Origin: an uncultured Collinsella sp.
GTDB lineage: Bacteria; Actinomycetota; Coriobacteriia; Coriobacteriales; Coriobacteriaceae
Reading direction: 5' to 3'
DNA: 49,048 bases
NCBI GenBank assembly: GCA_900542235.1
Contig: UQNB01000004.1
Location: 1 to 49,048, forward strand
How positions within the stretch are numbered: position 1 is the first letter of the stretch; each line of letters opens with the position of its first letter. The position numbers were made by a program, and so were the translations under genes. Below, piece by piece: positions 9,119-17,778 of this stretch. The notes under the pieces are model-generated. The model was not told where the DNA came from. It made no database searches and worked only from the letters and a program-made list of their open reading frames with translations.

Positions 9119-9688
9119 GGGACACGCTTTCCGGTTGGCAGCACCCGCGGAAACCATGTCCCAGACTGAGTGCTCAAAACGGGACGCGCTTTCCAGATGG
9201 CATGCCTAGCGGAAAGCGTATCCCGGAATCAAGGCCTAGAACGGGACACGCTTTCCGGTTGAACGCCCAGCGGAAATTACATCCCGGAATAGACGCTCAA
9301 ACTGGGATACATTTTCCGCTGAGGGCCGATCCGGAAACCGTGTCCCACTCCGAGCGCCAATTCTGGGATGAACTTTCCGCCAGAGGATTCAGCCGGAAAC
9401 GGCGTCCCACTCTGAAGCGAAATTCTGGGACGCGGTTTCCGGTTGAGGGCTGTTCCGGAAAGTGCATCCCATTCCAGGCGCGGATTCCGGGATGCACTTT
9501 CCGGTTGAAGCTCCAACCGGAAAGTGTGTCCCACTCTGGAGCCGAATTCCGGGATGCGCTTTCCGCCAGAGGCTCTACCGGAAAGCGCATCCCATTCTGA
9601 GCATCGATTCTGGGATGTAATTTCCGCCGAGGGCTCCAAGGGGAAACTGCATCCCATTCTGAGCGCTCATTTCGGGACACGCTTTCCG
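9119..9688. repeat. Array 2: nine alternating half-site units plus one leading half-unit
   Basis: The units match array 1: CGGAAA-N4-RTCCC, about 18 bp, GGGAY-N4-TTTCCG. GGAAA starts at 9149, 9211, 9272, 9333, 9395, 9457, 9519, 9580 and 9642, a period of 61-62 bp. The unit at 9455-9504 is a perfect 16-bp inverted repeat. In other places the 15-bp perfect pairing spans two neighbouring units, as in GGGATGCGCTTTCCG (9561-9575) and its complement around 9579-9593. The array lies between the AbiEi-like gene and the xdh terminator. It was probably built by tandem duplication with drift in the N4 and loop positions. Confidence 0.92.
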
Positions 9689-9696
9689 CTCCAAGC

Positions 9697-9728
9697 AAAA
9701 GGCCCCGGCTCGCGATGGAACCGGGGCC
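9697..9728 (-). terminator. Rho-independent terminator of the purine operon
   Basis: On the minus strand, GGCCCCGG (9728-9721) and CCGGGGCC (9708-9701) form an 8-bp GC stem followed by TTTT. It lies 70 nt beyond the xanthine dehydrogenase stop codon. Confidence 0.85.
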
Positions 9729-9797
9729 AAAGGCGCAGCTTATGCTGTTGATGTTGAGTACGAACGGCCCATCAGCAATGACCGTCCGCGCTCCACC

Positions 9798-12575
9798 CTA
9801 CCCGCGGTTGCGAGCGCGGCTGTACGGCGTATCCACCATGGGCAGATCCGGACGCAGCTTGCCGTCGAATGCGCGGTAGGCGTTCTGCACGGCGGGCGCC
9901 GTGGGTATCGTTGCGATCTCTCCAATGCCCTTGCCGCCGTATGCCACGGGCAGCAGCTCGTCCTTCTCCACGTAGATGGCGTGGATATCCGGAATCTCGG
10001 GCGCACGGAACAGCCCGAGCGTGCCGTACCTTGCCTGGGGTACGCAGTCCTTGAGCGGCCAGTCCTCGGTCAGCGCATAGCCCATACCCATGAGCACGCC
10101 GCCTTCGATCTGACCCTGGATGGAGATGGGGTTGACCACCTTGCCGGAATCGTGTGCGGCATAGACCTCGCTCACGCGGCCGTCATCATCCAGAATGACC
10201 ACATGTGTGGCAAAACCGTAGCAGATGTGGCTCTTGGGGTTGGGAACATCGGCGCCCAGCTTGTCGGTCGGCTCCAGATACACGTAGCCAAACTCGCAGC
10301 CCTCGAGCGCCTTGATGGCGGTCGCGGGATCCTGAGGATGCATGCCCTGGCCGGCGACGAGTTCCTGCGTGCGCAGCTGATAGGCGCGACCGTCGTCGTA
10401 CTCGATCTTGGCGCCGTCGCCATGCGCGCTCACAGGAGCATCGGGCGCAGGCTTGCCGGCCTCGATGCCAACCATGGCATCGCGCAGCAAGAAGGCGGCG
10501 CCGCGCACGGCCTCGCCGGTCACGACCGTCTGACGCGAGCCAGACGTGGTGCCGGAGTCGGGAGCGTTCTCGGTGGAGCACTCGCCATTGGCGATGCAGC
10601 CCAGCGGCAGACCGCAGGCCTCGGCAACGTCCTGCAAAAAGACGGTGTTGCAGCCCTGGCCGATGTCGGACGTGGCGGCATAGACCACAGCCACGCCGTT
10701 CTCGACGCGAATCTTGCAGCGGCCGGCATCGGGCAGGCCCACGCCCACGCCGGCGTTCTTCATGGCGCAGGCAATGCCGGCGTGGCCGGGATGCGCGTAG
10801 TAGGCATCCTTGACCTCGAGCAGCGTCTCCTTAAGCGCCGTGGAGCAGTCGGCAATCTGGCCGTTGGGCAGAACCTCGCCCGGCTCGATGGCGTTGCGGT
10901 AGCGAATCTCCCACGGATCCAAACCGACCTTCTCGGCCAGCAGGTCGATCAGGCTCTCGAGCGCAAACTCGGACTGACAGACGCCAAAGCCACGGTACGC
11001 GCCGGCAGGCGGGTTGTTAGTGTAGTAGCCGAAGCCGCGGATGTCGGTGTTCTGGTACTTGTAGGGACCGACGGCATGCGTGCAGGCACGCTCGAGCACC
11101 GGGCCGCACAGCGACGCGTAGGCGCCGGTATCGAAGTTGATCTCGCAATCCAGGCCGGTAAAGTTGCCTTCGGCATCGCAGCCCAGTGTAAAGGTGCCGT
11201 CCATGGCATGACGCTTGGGATGGAACGCGAGCGACTCGGCACGCGTGAGCTTGCACTTCACAGGACGCTGGAGCTTATAGGCAGCAAGCGCGGCCAGGTG
11301 CTGGATCGAAACGTCCTCCTTACCGCCAAAGCCGCCGCCCACGAGCATGGTCTCGACGACCACGCGCTCGGGCTCGTTGTCCCAGCCAAACATGTGGGCA
11401 CACTCTTTGCGCGTATCGTAGGCACCCTGGTCGGTCGACTGCACCTTGACGCCGTTCTTGTACGGGAAGGCGACGGCGCACTCAGGCTCCAAGAAGGCAT
11501 GCTCGGTAAAGGGCGTGGTAAAGCGCTGCGTCACGGTGAACGCGCTCTCTGCCAGCGCCTTGGCGGCGTCGCCGCGCGTCACATGGCGGCTCTGGCACAC
11601 GTTGTCCTTGAGCTCCACCGTGTTGCCAAAGGCAAAGAAGCTGTCATGCAGGCGTGGGGCGTCGGCGGCCCTGGCCTCGACAATGTTGCGCACGGGCTCC
11701 AGCGGCTCGTAATCGATCTTTACGAGCTTCTTGGCCTTCTCGAGCGTCGCCTCGTCCTCGGCAACCACCAGCACGATGGCATCGCCCACGCAGCGGGTGA
11801 TATCGCCCGCCGCGATCATGACGTCCCAGTCCTGGATAAGGTGGCCGACTTGGTTGACCGGCACGTCCTCGGCGCGCAGGATGCCCACCACGCCGGGCAG
11901 GGCCTCGGCCTTGGAGGTATCGATGGAGAGCACGCGGGCGCGCGGATACTTGGAGCGCACGGCGCTGGCGTAGGTCAGGCCCGGCTGATCGAGCTCGTCG
12001 ATGTCGTCGGGATACTTGCCCTCGCCGAGCACCTTCTTGCGCACGTCGATACGGAAGGCGCGCTTGCCCACGCCGTAGTCGTCACCGCGCTCCAGGTCCT
12101 CGTCGATTTGCTTTTCGCCGCGGAGTACCGCAGCGGCCAGCGAAATACCCTCAATAATCTTCTTGTAGCCGGTGCAGCGGCAGACGTTGCCGCGGATGGC
12201 GTACTTGATCTGCTCCTCAGTGGGCTCGGGGTCCTCGGCGATGAGCGCCGCGCCTGCCATGACCATACCGGGGATGCAAAAACCGCACTGCACGGCGCCC
12301 ACGGCGCCAAAGGCGTACACAAAGGCCTCGCGCACGTCCTCGGGCAGGCCCTCGACAGTCACGATGTTGCGGCCGGCGGCAAGGGCGGTGGTCAGCACGC
12401 ACGCCTTGACGGCTGCACCGTCCACATGAATGGTGCAGGTGCCGCAAGCACCCTCGGAGCAGCCGTCCTTGGCGGAATGGATGTGCAGGTCGTCGCGCAG
12501 GTAGCGCAGCAGCGGTTTGTTTTGGGTCGTCGTGTGCTCGACGCCGTTAACGGTAAAAGTGAATTCCTGTGCCAT
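9798..12575 (-). CDS. xdhD: Selenium-dependent-type xanthine dehydrogenase (fused Fe-S and molybdopterin subunits)
   Basis: This molybdenum hydroxylase, 925 residues, oxidises purines such as xanthine or hypoxanthine. The N-terminal 160 residues carry two [2Fe-2S] clusters: C39, C44, C47 and C59 for the plant-ferredoxin type, and C97, C100, C132 and C134 for the second. The molybdopterin domain follows, with GGGFGGKED, AYRGFG and, near the C terminus, GGKGIGE, whose glutamate (about residue 886) is the expected catalytic base. There is no FAD domain. The fused two-domain layout and the ygfK and ssnA neighbours fit the selenium-dependent molybdenum hydroxylases, where selenium is a labile ligand, not selenocysteine. 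The ATG has GAAGGG 7 nt upstream. It is last in a five-gene operon. Exact substrate is inferred. Confidence 0.9.
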   Translation of the reverse strand: MAQEFTFTVNGVEHTTTQNKPLLRYLRDDLHIHSAKDGCSEGACGTCTIHVDGAAVKACVLTTALAAGRNIVTVEGLPEDVREAFVYAFGAVGAVQCGFCIPGMVMAGAALIAEDPEPTEEQIKYAIRGNVCRCTGYKKIIEGISLAAAVLRGEKQIDEDLERGDDYGVGKRAFRIDVRKKVLGEGKYPDDIDELDQPGLTYASAVRSKYPRARVLSIDTSKAEALPGVVGILRAEDVPVNQVGHLIQDWDVMIAAGDITRCVGDAIVLVVAEDEATLEKAKKLVKIDYEPLEPVRNIVEARAADAPRLHDSFFAFGNTVELKDNVCQSRHVTRGDAAKALAESAFTVTQRFTTPFTEHAFLEPECAVAFPYKNGVKVQSTDQGAYDTRKECAHMFGWDNEPERVVVETMLVGGGFGGKEDVSIQHLAALAAYKLQRPVKCKLTRAESLAFHPKRHAMDGTFTLGCDAEGNFTGLDCEINFDTGAYASLCGPVLERACTHAVGPYKYQNTDIRGFGYYTNNPPAGAYRGFGVCQSEFALESLIDLLAEKVGLDPWEIRYRNAIEPGEVLPNGQIADCSTALKETLLEVKDAYYAHPGHAGIACAMKNAGVGVGLPDAGRCKIRVENGVAVVYAATSDIGQGCNTVFLQDVAEACGLPLGCIANGECSTENAPDSGTTSGSRQTVVTGEAVRGAAFLLRDAMVGIEAGKPAPDAPVSAHGDGAKIEYDDGRAYQLRTQELVAGQGMHPQDPATAIKALEGCEFGYVYLEPTDKLGADVPNPKSHICYGFATHVVILDDDGRVSEVYAAHDSGKVVNPISIQGQIEGGVLMGMGYALTEDWPLKDCVPQARYGTLGLFRAPEIPDIHAIYVEKDELLPVAYGGKGIGEIATIPTAPAVQNAYRAFDGKLRPDLPMVDTPYSRARNRG

Positions 12576-12587
12576 GGTGATTCCCTT

Positions 12588-13067
12588 CTACACGCCGGCG
12601 GCGATGCCGGTGCGGTCGTGGATGGCGCCATGCGGGCAAACGACGGCGCACATGCCGCACGACAGGCAGTCCGCACCGTCGATGTGGGCACAGTTGTCCT
12701 CGATGCGGATAGCGCCGGCAGGGCACTTTTTGGCGCACATGCCGCAACCGATGCAGCTCGTGTCGCAAATCTTGCGGGCGATGGCGCCCTTATCGGTGTT
12801 GTTGCAGCGCACCAGGATGTTCTGGTAGCCGGGAACAAAGGCAATCACGCGCTGCGGGCATGCCATGCCGCACAGGCCGCAGCCCGTGCACTTGGAGCGG
12901 TCCACGCGGGCGACGCCATCAACCAGTGCGATGGCGCCGTGGGGGCAGGCTGTGACGCAGGCGCCACAGCCAATGCAGCCTTCGCTGCAGCGGGCGTCGC
13001 CGCCTGCGGAGGCGCAACCGCTTCCGCAGGCAACGTAGGCCACGTTATGTTGAATGGATTTGGCCAT
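12588..13067 (-). CDS. Polyferredoxin with four [4Fe-4S] motifs
   Basis: The 159-residue soluble protein carries four CxxCxxCxxxCP motifs: CIGCGACVTACP, CTGCGLCGMACP, CIGCGMCAKKCP and CLSCGMCAVVCP. Extra cysteines occur near the N terminus (CGSGC and RCSEG), somewhat like RnfB-type proteins. Its place between ygfK and the dehydrogenase gene, with gaps of only 11 and 12 bp, suggests that it carries electrons between YgfK and the molybdenum hydroxylase. That would replace the missing FAD subunit. The function is inferred from context; the cluster motifs are directly visible. Confidence 0.88.
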   Translation of the reverse strand: MAKSIQHNVAYVACGSGCASAGGDARCSEGCIGCGACVTACPHGAIALVDGVARVDRSKCTGCGLCGMACPQRVIAFVPGYQNILVRCNNTDKGAIARKICDTSCIGCGMCAKKCPAGAIRIEDNCAHIDGADCLSCGMCAVVCPHGAIHDRTGIAAGV

Positions 13068-13078
13068 AAGAGACTCGC

Positions 13079-16078
13079 CTATTTCTTAAGGAGATACGGA
13101 TAGCTGTCGCGCACGGCCTTGATGGTCAGGCGGACGGCCTCGGGCAGACCGGTGTTGACGGCATCGACCGAGACGGTGCGGACCGTGCCGGCGACGCGGA
13201 CCTTAAAGTGGTCCTCGTCCACGGCCAGGAAGCCCTCGTTCTCGGAGTTCTCCATGTCTGCCTCGCTCCAGAACAGGGTGAGCTTGTCCTTGTAGGGACG
13301 ACCCTCCTGGTAGGGGCAGAACACGGCGCAGTTACCGCACTCGTTGCACATGCCATCGACATGGACGACCTGATGCTTGGCCAGGCCCGGCACCTTAATG
13401 GCAACGTTGGCGCGGTTGGGGCACACGTCGCAGCAGACCTCGCACACCGAGCCGCAGCCCAGGCAGCGGGTCTTGGTGCAGTTGCGCTTGTCGCGGCAGA
13501 GCGTCCCCTTGCGCTCGTAGCAGGTATCCTCGCGGCCGGCCTGCTCGTTGCAGTCGGCGTACTTGTTAAAGTCCACACCGGCGATGGCTCGGGCGGCCTC
13601 GGCGGCGTCGGCGATAGCCTCGACCACGGTGGCCGGACCGCGGCGACAATCGCCGGCAGCCCAGACGCCCTCGACGCCGGTGGAGGTGGCGGCGAGGCGG
13701 CCGCGACGGTCGTGCTCAACGCCCGCGGCATCATACAGGCTGGCATCGATGCCCTCGCCCACGGCGCAGATCACCGTGGTGGCGGGAAGCTCGACGGTCT
13801 CGCCCGTGGCGACGGGGCTGCGACGGCCGCTTGCATCCGGCTCGCCAAGCTCCATAACGTCGCAGGTCAGCACGGCGCCGTTAAGCGCCTTGGGGGCCAG
13901 CAGCTCGCAGAACTCAACACCGTCGGCAAGAGCAAGATCAAGCTCTTCCTCGTCAGCGGGCATCTGCTTCTTGGTGCGGCGATACACCAGGCGCACGTTC
14001 TTCACGCCGGCCAGGCGCTTGGCCACGCGAGCCGCGTCCATGGCGGTGTTGCCGGCGCCAATGACCACGACGTCCTCGCCCAGCTCGAGTTTCTCGCCCT
14101 TCTTGGCGGCCTCGAGGAACTCCAGCACGTCGAACTCGGCGCCCTCGCCCAAGCCTGCAGAGCCGGGCATCCAGGCACCGGTGGCCACGACCACGTCGGT
14201 GAAGCCCTGGGCCTTGAGTTCGTCGATGGAATCCACGCGAGCGTTGAGCTGTACCTTGGCGCCAAAGGCCAGGCAGAGCTCGGCATCGTGGGAGATATCG
14301 TCGCTCGCGATACGGAACTCGGGGATCACGTGACGGACCACGCCGCCGAGAGAGTCGCGGGCCTCGAAGATAGTGACGGGCACGCCGGCGCGCGTCAGGA
14401 AGAACGCCGTCGCCAGGCCGGCCGGGCCGCCGCCGATAACGGCAACGTTGCGCTCGGCGTCGTTGGCAATGGCCTGGGCGCGCAGCTTGGGCAGCACGGC
14501 GGTCATGGCCTCGCGGGCGGCCTTGAGCTTGCTGGCGCGGATCTGGGCGCCCTCGGGCTCGTAGAATGCACGCTCGCAGGCACGGCCGCAGGGATGCGGG
14601 CAGATGGTACCGGTAATGAACGGCAGGGCGTTGCGCTCGATGATGATGTTGAGCGCGTCCTCGTAGCGGCCCTCGTCAACAGCCGCCAAGTAGGCGGGAA
14701 TATCCTGCTGGATGGGGCAGCTCGTGCGGCACGGCGTGGTAAAGCAGTCGGAAAGCGGGCTCTTGCCGGCGACCTTGCGGTCGGGCAGCGGGCGCAGCGG
14801 CTTCTTGTAGAGCGGGTTGGTGAGCGAGTCGGTCTGGATCGCGGTCACGGCATCGAGAGAGACACCCGCGAACGGCTTGCCGTCCAGATCGGTAAACTCG
14901 CCGGCCATCTGGCTAAAGCGCTCGTAGCCACCGGGCTTGAGCACGTCGGTCGCCAGGGTGACGGGCCAAATGCCGGCGTCATACAGGGCACGGATGTTGT
15001 AGACCGTGGCACCGCCGGAGTAGCTGATGCGCAGCTTGCCATCGAACTGCTCGGTAATGCGGCGGGCGGCCTCGATGGTCAGCGAGAACAGCGAACGGCC
15101 CGACATGTACATCTCGGTGGAAGGCAGCTCGTTCCTCGTCACGTCGACGGGGAACGTGTTGGTCAGCTTGACGCCAAACTCCAGACCGCGCTCGGCGCAC
15201 AGGGCAATCAGGCGCTCGAACATGGGCACGGCATCGGCCCACTGCAGATCCTCGCGGAAGTGCGTGTCATCAAAGACGATGTAATCAAAGCCCAGCTCGT
15301 TGAGGCGCTGGCGGGCAAACTCATAGCCCAACAGCGTGGGGTTACACTTGATGTAGGTGTTAAGGCCCTTCTCGGTGATGAGGTAGGTCGCGATGCGCTC
15401 GATCTCGGCAGGCGGGCAGCCGTGCAGGGTAGACTCGGTGATGGAGTTGGAGACGCGCGCCGGGATGGACTCGACAAACGCAGCGTCGACATGCTCAAAC
15501 TTGTCCAGGTTGGCGAGTGCCCATGCGCGGCACTCGTTCCAGACGTCGGAGCCGCTGGCGTCCTTCATGCCCTCGATGTAGGCGTCGACCTTGGGGCTCT
15601 TGATGCCCTCCAGGTCATAACCCACGGACATGTTGAAGACGAAGCCGTCCGGGCTGCCCAGGCCGTACTCGCGAGCGATCAGGTGGCAGGCAAACCATGC
15701 CTTCACGTACTCGGCAAAGGCCTGCGGAACCTCGAGCTCGGTCGACCACTCGCAGTTGTAGCACTCATCCTGTGCCACAATGCAGGGCTTGTTCACACAC
15801 TTGGAGAGCTCCTCGCCGTCCATAACCTGGACGGTCTTGAGCTCAAAGAAGCGGGAACCAGCAACATAGGATGCCACGATGTTCTGGGCAAGCTGCGTAT
15901 TGGGGCCGGCGGCCGGGCCAAACGGAGTCTCGATGCGCTCGTCAAAAATGGGAAGCGCGCCCTCCTGGTTGGTCGTGACCATCTTGCGCACGCCAAAGAT
16001 GGCGTCCTGGGTCTTATGCTCCTCGATGATCCAGTTCATCAGCTGCGAAAACGGGATCGGCCTCATGATGTCGCTCAT
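13079..16078 (-). CDS. ygfK: YgfK-type flavoprotein (putative selenate reductase subunit family)
   Basis: This is a 999-residue multidomain Fe-S flavoprotein. Residues of roughly 1-440 resemble a dihydroorotate/dihydropyrimidine dehydrogenase-like barrel. Next come a cysteine-rich segment (TPCRTSCPIQQDIPAYL and CPHPCGRAC), an FAD-binding motif IGGGPAGLATAFFLTRAG, and an NAD(P)-binding motif VIGAGNTAMDAA as in glutamate synthase small subunits. The C terminus has CLGCGSVCEVCCDVCP and CNECGNCAVFCP cluster motifs. I chose the ATG at 16078, preceded by GAGAGGAG; the frame runs open to 16201 but that part is arginine-rich noise. YgfK is found with SsnA and XdhD in anaerobic purine degradation clusters of gut bacteria. 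Its likely task here is electron transfer or purine ring reduction. Confidence 0.92.
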   Translation of the reverse strand: MSDIMRPIPFSQLMNWIIEEHKTQDAIFGVRKMVTTNQEGALPIFDERIETPFGPAAGPNTQLAQNIVASYVAGSRFFELKTVQVMDGEELSKCVNKPCIVAQDECYNCEWSTELEVPQAFAEYVKAWFACHLIAREYGLGSPDGFVFNMSVGYDLEGIKSPKVDAYIEGMKDASGSDVWNECRAWALANLDKFEHVDAAFVESIPARVSNSITESTLHGCPPAEIERIATYLITEKGLNTYIKCNPTLLGYEFARQRLNELGFDYIVFDDTHFREDLQWADAVPMFERLIALCAERGLEFGVKLTNTFPVDVTRNELPSTEMYMSGRSLFSLTIEAARRITEQFDGKLRISYSGGATVYNIRALYDAGIWPVTLATDVLKPGGYERFSQMAGEFTDLDGKPFAGVSLDAVTAIQTDSLTNPLYKKPLRPLPDRKVAGKSPLSDCFTTPCRTSCPIQQDIPAYLAAVDEGRYEDALNIIIERNALPFITGTICPHPCGRACERAFYEPEGAQIRASKLKAAREAMTAVLPKLRAQAIANDAERNVAVIGGGPAGLATAFFLTRAGVPVTIFEARDSLGGVVRHVIPEFRIASDDISHDAELCLAFGAKVQLNARVDSIDELKAQGFTDVVVATGAWMPGSAGLGEGAEFDVLEFLEAAKKGEKLELGEDVVVIGAGNTAMDAARVAKRLAGVKNVRLVYRRTKKQMPADEEELDLALADGVEFCELLAPKALNGAVLTCDVMELGEPDASGRRSPVATGETVELPATTVICAVGEGIDASLYDAAGVEHDRRGRLAATSTGVEGVWAAGDCRRGPATVVEAIADAAEAARAIAGVDFNKYADCNEQAGREDTCYERKGTLCRDKRNCTKTRCLGCGSVCEVCCDVCPNRANVAIKVPGLAKHQVVHVDGMCNECGNCAVFCPYQEGRPYKDKLTLFWSEADMENSENEGFLAVDEDHFKVRVAGTVRTVSVDAVNTGLPEAVRLTIKAVRDSYPYLLKK

Positions 16079-16226
16079 AGTGAGCTCCTCTCTGTAACGC
16101 CCGGCGAGACCGCGCGGCGGGCGCAAATACGGTGTAGCGCTAGCACAGCGCCGGCGACCCCGCGGAGGTCGCCTATACGCGCGTCGGATGCGGCGAAACA
16201 TCCGACGCGCGCGAATCTACTTGTAA
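16079..16226 (-). promoter_or_regulatory. Hairpin-rich intercistronic spacer between ssnA and ygfK
   Basis: Read on the minus strand, the spacer has a perfect 13-bp stem (16211-16199 with 16190-16178) and an 8-nt loop TTTCGCCG. A GGCGACC/GGTCGCC stem and further GC-rich hairpins follow before the ygfK ribosome-binding site. No T-run follows, so it is not an obvious terminator. The first hairpin shares loop and stem sequence with the one at 17731-17762. Confidence 0.6.
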
Positions 16227-17582
16227 TTAGTAGGTGCGATCGTTGAGCGTGCTCCAGAGCTTCTTGGACTCGGCCATGGTCCACGCGTTGATCTTGTCCT
16301 CATCAATGCCAACGAACTCGCGATCCTTGTACAGGACGCGGCCGTTGATGATGGTAGTGCGGCAGTTTTTGCCCATCATGCCAAAGAGCATGTGGCCGTC
16401 GATATTCTCCTCGCTCAGCGGCGTAAAGGGCTTGTAGTCCATAACGATGACGTCGGCGGCAGCGCCGGCCTCGAGCACACCGAGCTTGCGGTCGAAGTAC
16501 TTGCTCGCCATCTTGGCGTTGTTCTCGAACAGCATCGCCATGGCCTCGCACCAGCCCACGTTGGGCATGGCGGCGTTGTGGCGCTGAATGATCAGGAAGA
16601 CTTTAAGGCTCTCGAGCATATCGTGGGTGTAGGCGTCGGTGCCCATGCACACGGGGATGCCGCGGCGGAAGAACTCGAGCACGGGGGCGCAGCCCACGGC
16701 GTTGCCCATATTGGATTCGGGGTTGTTGACGAGCCAGGTGCCGGACTCCTTGACGATATCCATCTCGGCAGGCGTCACGTGGATGCAGTGGCCGAGCATG
16801 GTGTCGGGACCCAGCAGGTTGTGCTGCAGCAGGCGCTCGACGGGGCTGATGCCGCCGCGGTTGAGGCGGGAATCCCACACGTCATTCATGCCCTCACACA
16901 CATGGATGTGGAAGCCGGTCAGGCCATTGTTGGCCTCGGCCATCTTGTCCATGGTCTCGTCCGAAAGCGTAAAGGTGGCATGTCCGCCAAACATGGCGGC
17001 GATCATGTGGTTGTCGTTATCGCGACGCTCCTTGGCGGCCCACTGGGCAAATTCGGCGTTCTCGGCAATGGCCTGGTCGCATTTTTCCTGGCCGCGGCGA
17101 TCGGAGACCTCGTAGCACAGGCACGAACGCATGCCCAGCTCCTGAGCTGCATCCTTAATGGTAAAGAGGCTTCCCGGGATCTCGCAGAAGCTCGCATGGT
17201 GATCGAAAATCGTGGTGACGCCATCGCGGATGGAGTCAAGGATTGTGGCATAGGCGCTGGCCTTGGTACCGTCGAGCGTCAGGTTATCGTCGATCTTCCA
17301 CCACTGCTGCTCAAGATTCTCCAGGAAGTTGGTGGGGTTGCAGCCCTTAATGGCAAGGCCACGGGCCAGACCCGAGTAGATGTGGGTGTGGCAGTTGATG
17401 AGTCCGGGCATGATGAGGTTGCCCTGGGCGTCGACGTACTCGGCATCCGGGTACTTGGCCTTGAGCTCGAGCTCGAGGCCCACTTCGACGATCGTATCTC
17501 CGTCAATGGCGACCGCACCGTTGGGAATGAACGGGGCCTGAGCGTTGCGGGTAAAGACGGAACCGTTAGCGACCAGAAGCAT
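16227..17582 (-). CDS. ssnA: SsnA-type aminohydrolase
   Basis: The 451-residue protein is an amidohydrolase-superfamily enzyme of the SsnA family, related to guanine deaminase and chlorohydrolases. The N-terminal metal-binding motif is NCHTHIYSG. Further ligands are expected in HIHVCEG, GHCIHVTPAEMD and GTDAYTHDM. I chose the ATG at 17582 because GAAGGGAG lies 5 nt upstream; an ATG six codons earlier overlaps that site. SsnA occurs with YgfK and XdhD in anaerobic purine clusters, where it is thought to hydrolyse or deaminate a purine intermediate. The exact substrate cannot be told from sequence. Length and motifs are intact. Confidence 0.9.
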   Translation of the reverse strand: MLLVANGSVFTRNAQAPFIPNGAVAIDGDTIVEVGLELELKAKYPDAEYVDAQGNLIMPGLINCHTHIYSGLARGLAIKGCNPTNFLENLEQQWWKIDDNLTLDGTKASAYATILDSIRDGVTTIFDHHASFCEIPGSLFTIKDAAQELGMRSCLCYEVSDRRGQEKCDQAIAENAEFAQWAAKERRDNDNHMIAAMFGGHATFTLSDETMDKMAEANNGLTGFHIHVCEGMNDVWDSRLNRGGISPVERLLQHNLLGPDTMLGHCIHVTPAEMDIVKESGTWLVNNPESNMGNAVGCAPVLEFFRRGIPVCMGTDAYTHDMLESLKVFLIIQRHNAAMPNVGWCEAMAMLFENNAKMASKYFDRKLGVLEAGAAADVIVMDYKPFTPLSEENIDGHMLFGMMGKNCRTTIINGRVLYKDREFVGIDEDKINAWTMAESKKLWSTLNDRTY

Positions 17583-17778
17583 GAATGCTCCCTTCAACAT
17601 CAGGGGCGGGGTTTGACACCTCTGACATGGCGGAAGTGCGAAGCGCCGGCCTACACCGGAAACGGGCCCTCTCCCGTCAACGCTTCACCAAAGGGACAAA
17701 CCCTTTGAAGTGCGGCTTGGCGCCGCATGACGTCGGCGGACGAGGCGATACGTCCGCCGACGAATAGCACCGAATTGG
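17583..17778 (-). promoter_or_regulatory. Structured spacer between purine permease and ssnA (candidate cis-regulatory RNA)
   Basis: Read on the minus strand, the 196-nt spacer holds, in order: a perfect 12-bp hairpin (17762-17751 with 17742-17731, loop TATCGCCT); TGCGGC/GCCGCA; CAAAGGG/CCCTTTG with a TTTGT loop; then a compact three-way junction. In the junction, GAAGCG (17686-17681) pairs with CGCTTC (17645-17640) around ACGGG/CCCGT and CCGG/CCGG stems. GAAG can instead pair with CTTC at 17710-17707, so the two folds exclude each other. The ssnA ribosome-binding site follows. I do not recognise a known riboswitch class. Confidence 0.5.

Noticed and set aside
9097..9600. 167-codon plus-strand frame through array 2, and similar frames in array 1
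   Set aside because: The palindromic units leave several frames open on both strands; the 61-62 bp period is not a multiple of three, so the peptide does not repeat in register, and there is no ribosome-binding site.
7499..9688. CRISPR array
   Set aside because: Repeats alternate in orientation, unit borders are palindromic, spacers are not unique 30-40 nt inserts between constant repeats, and no cas gene is near.
9798..12575. Selenocysteine (in-frame UGA) in the xanthine dehydrogenase
   Set aside because: The frame has no internal stop; selenium in this enzyme class is a labile cofactor and not a coded residue.
9981..13103. Very long plus-strand open frame opposite xdhD and the polyferredoxin gene
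   Set aside because: It is the GC-rich antisense of clearly functional genes, has no family motifs and is rich in His, Ala and Gly, as expected from reversed codons.
13208..16246. About 1000-codon plus-strand frame opposite ygfK
   Set aside because: Antisense shadow; ygfK on the other strand carries all recognisable motifs.
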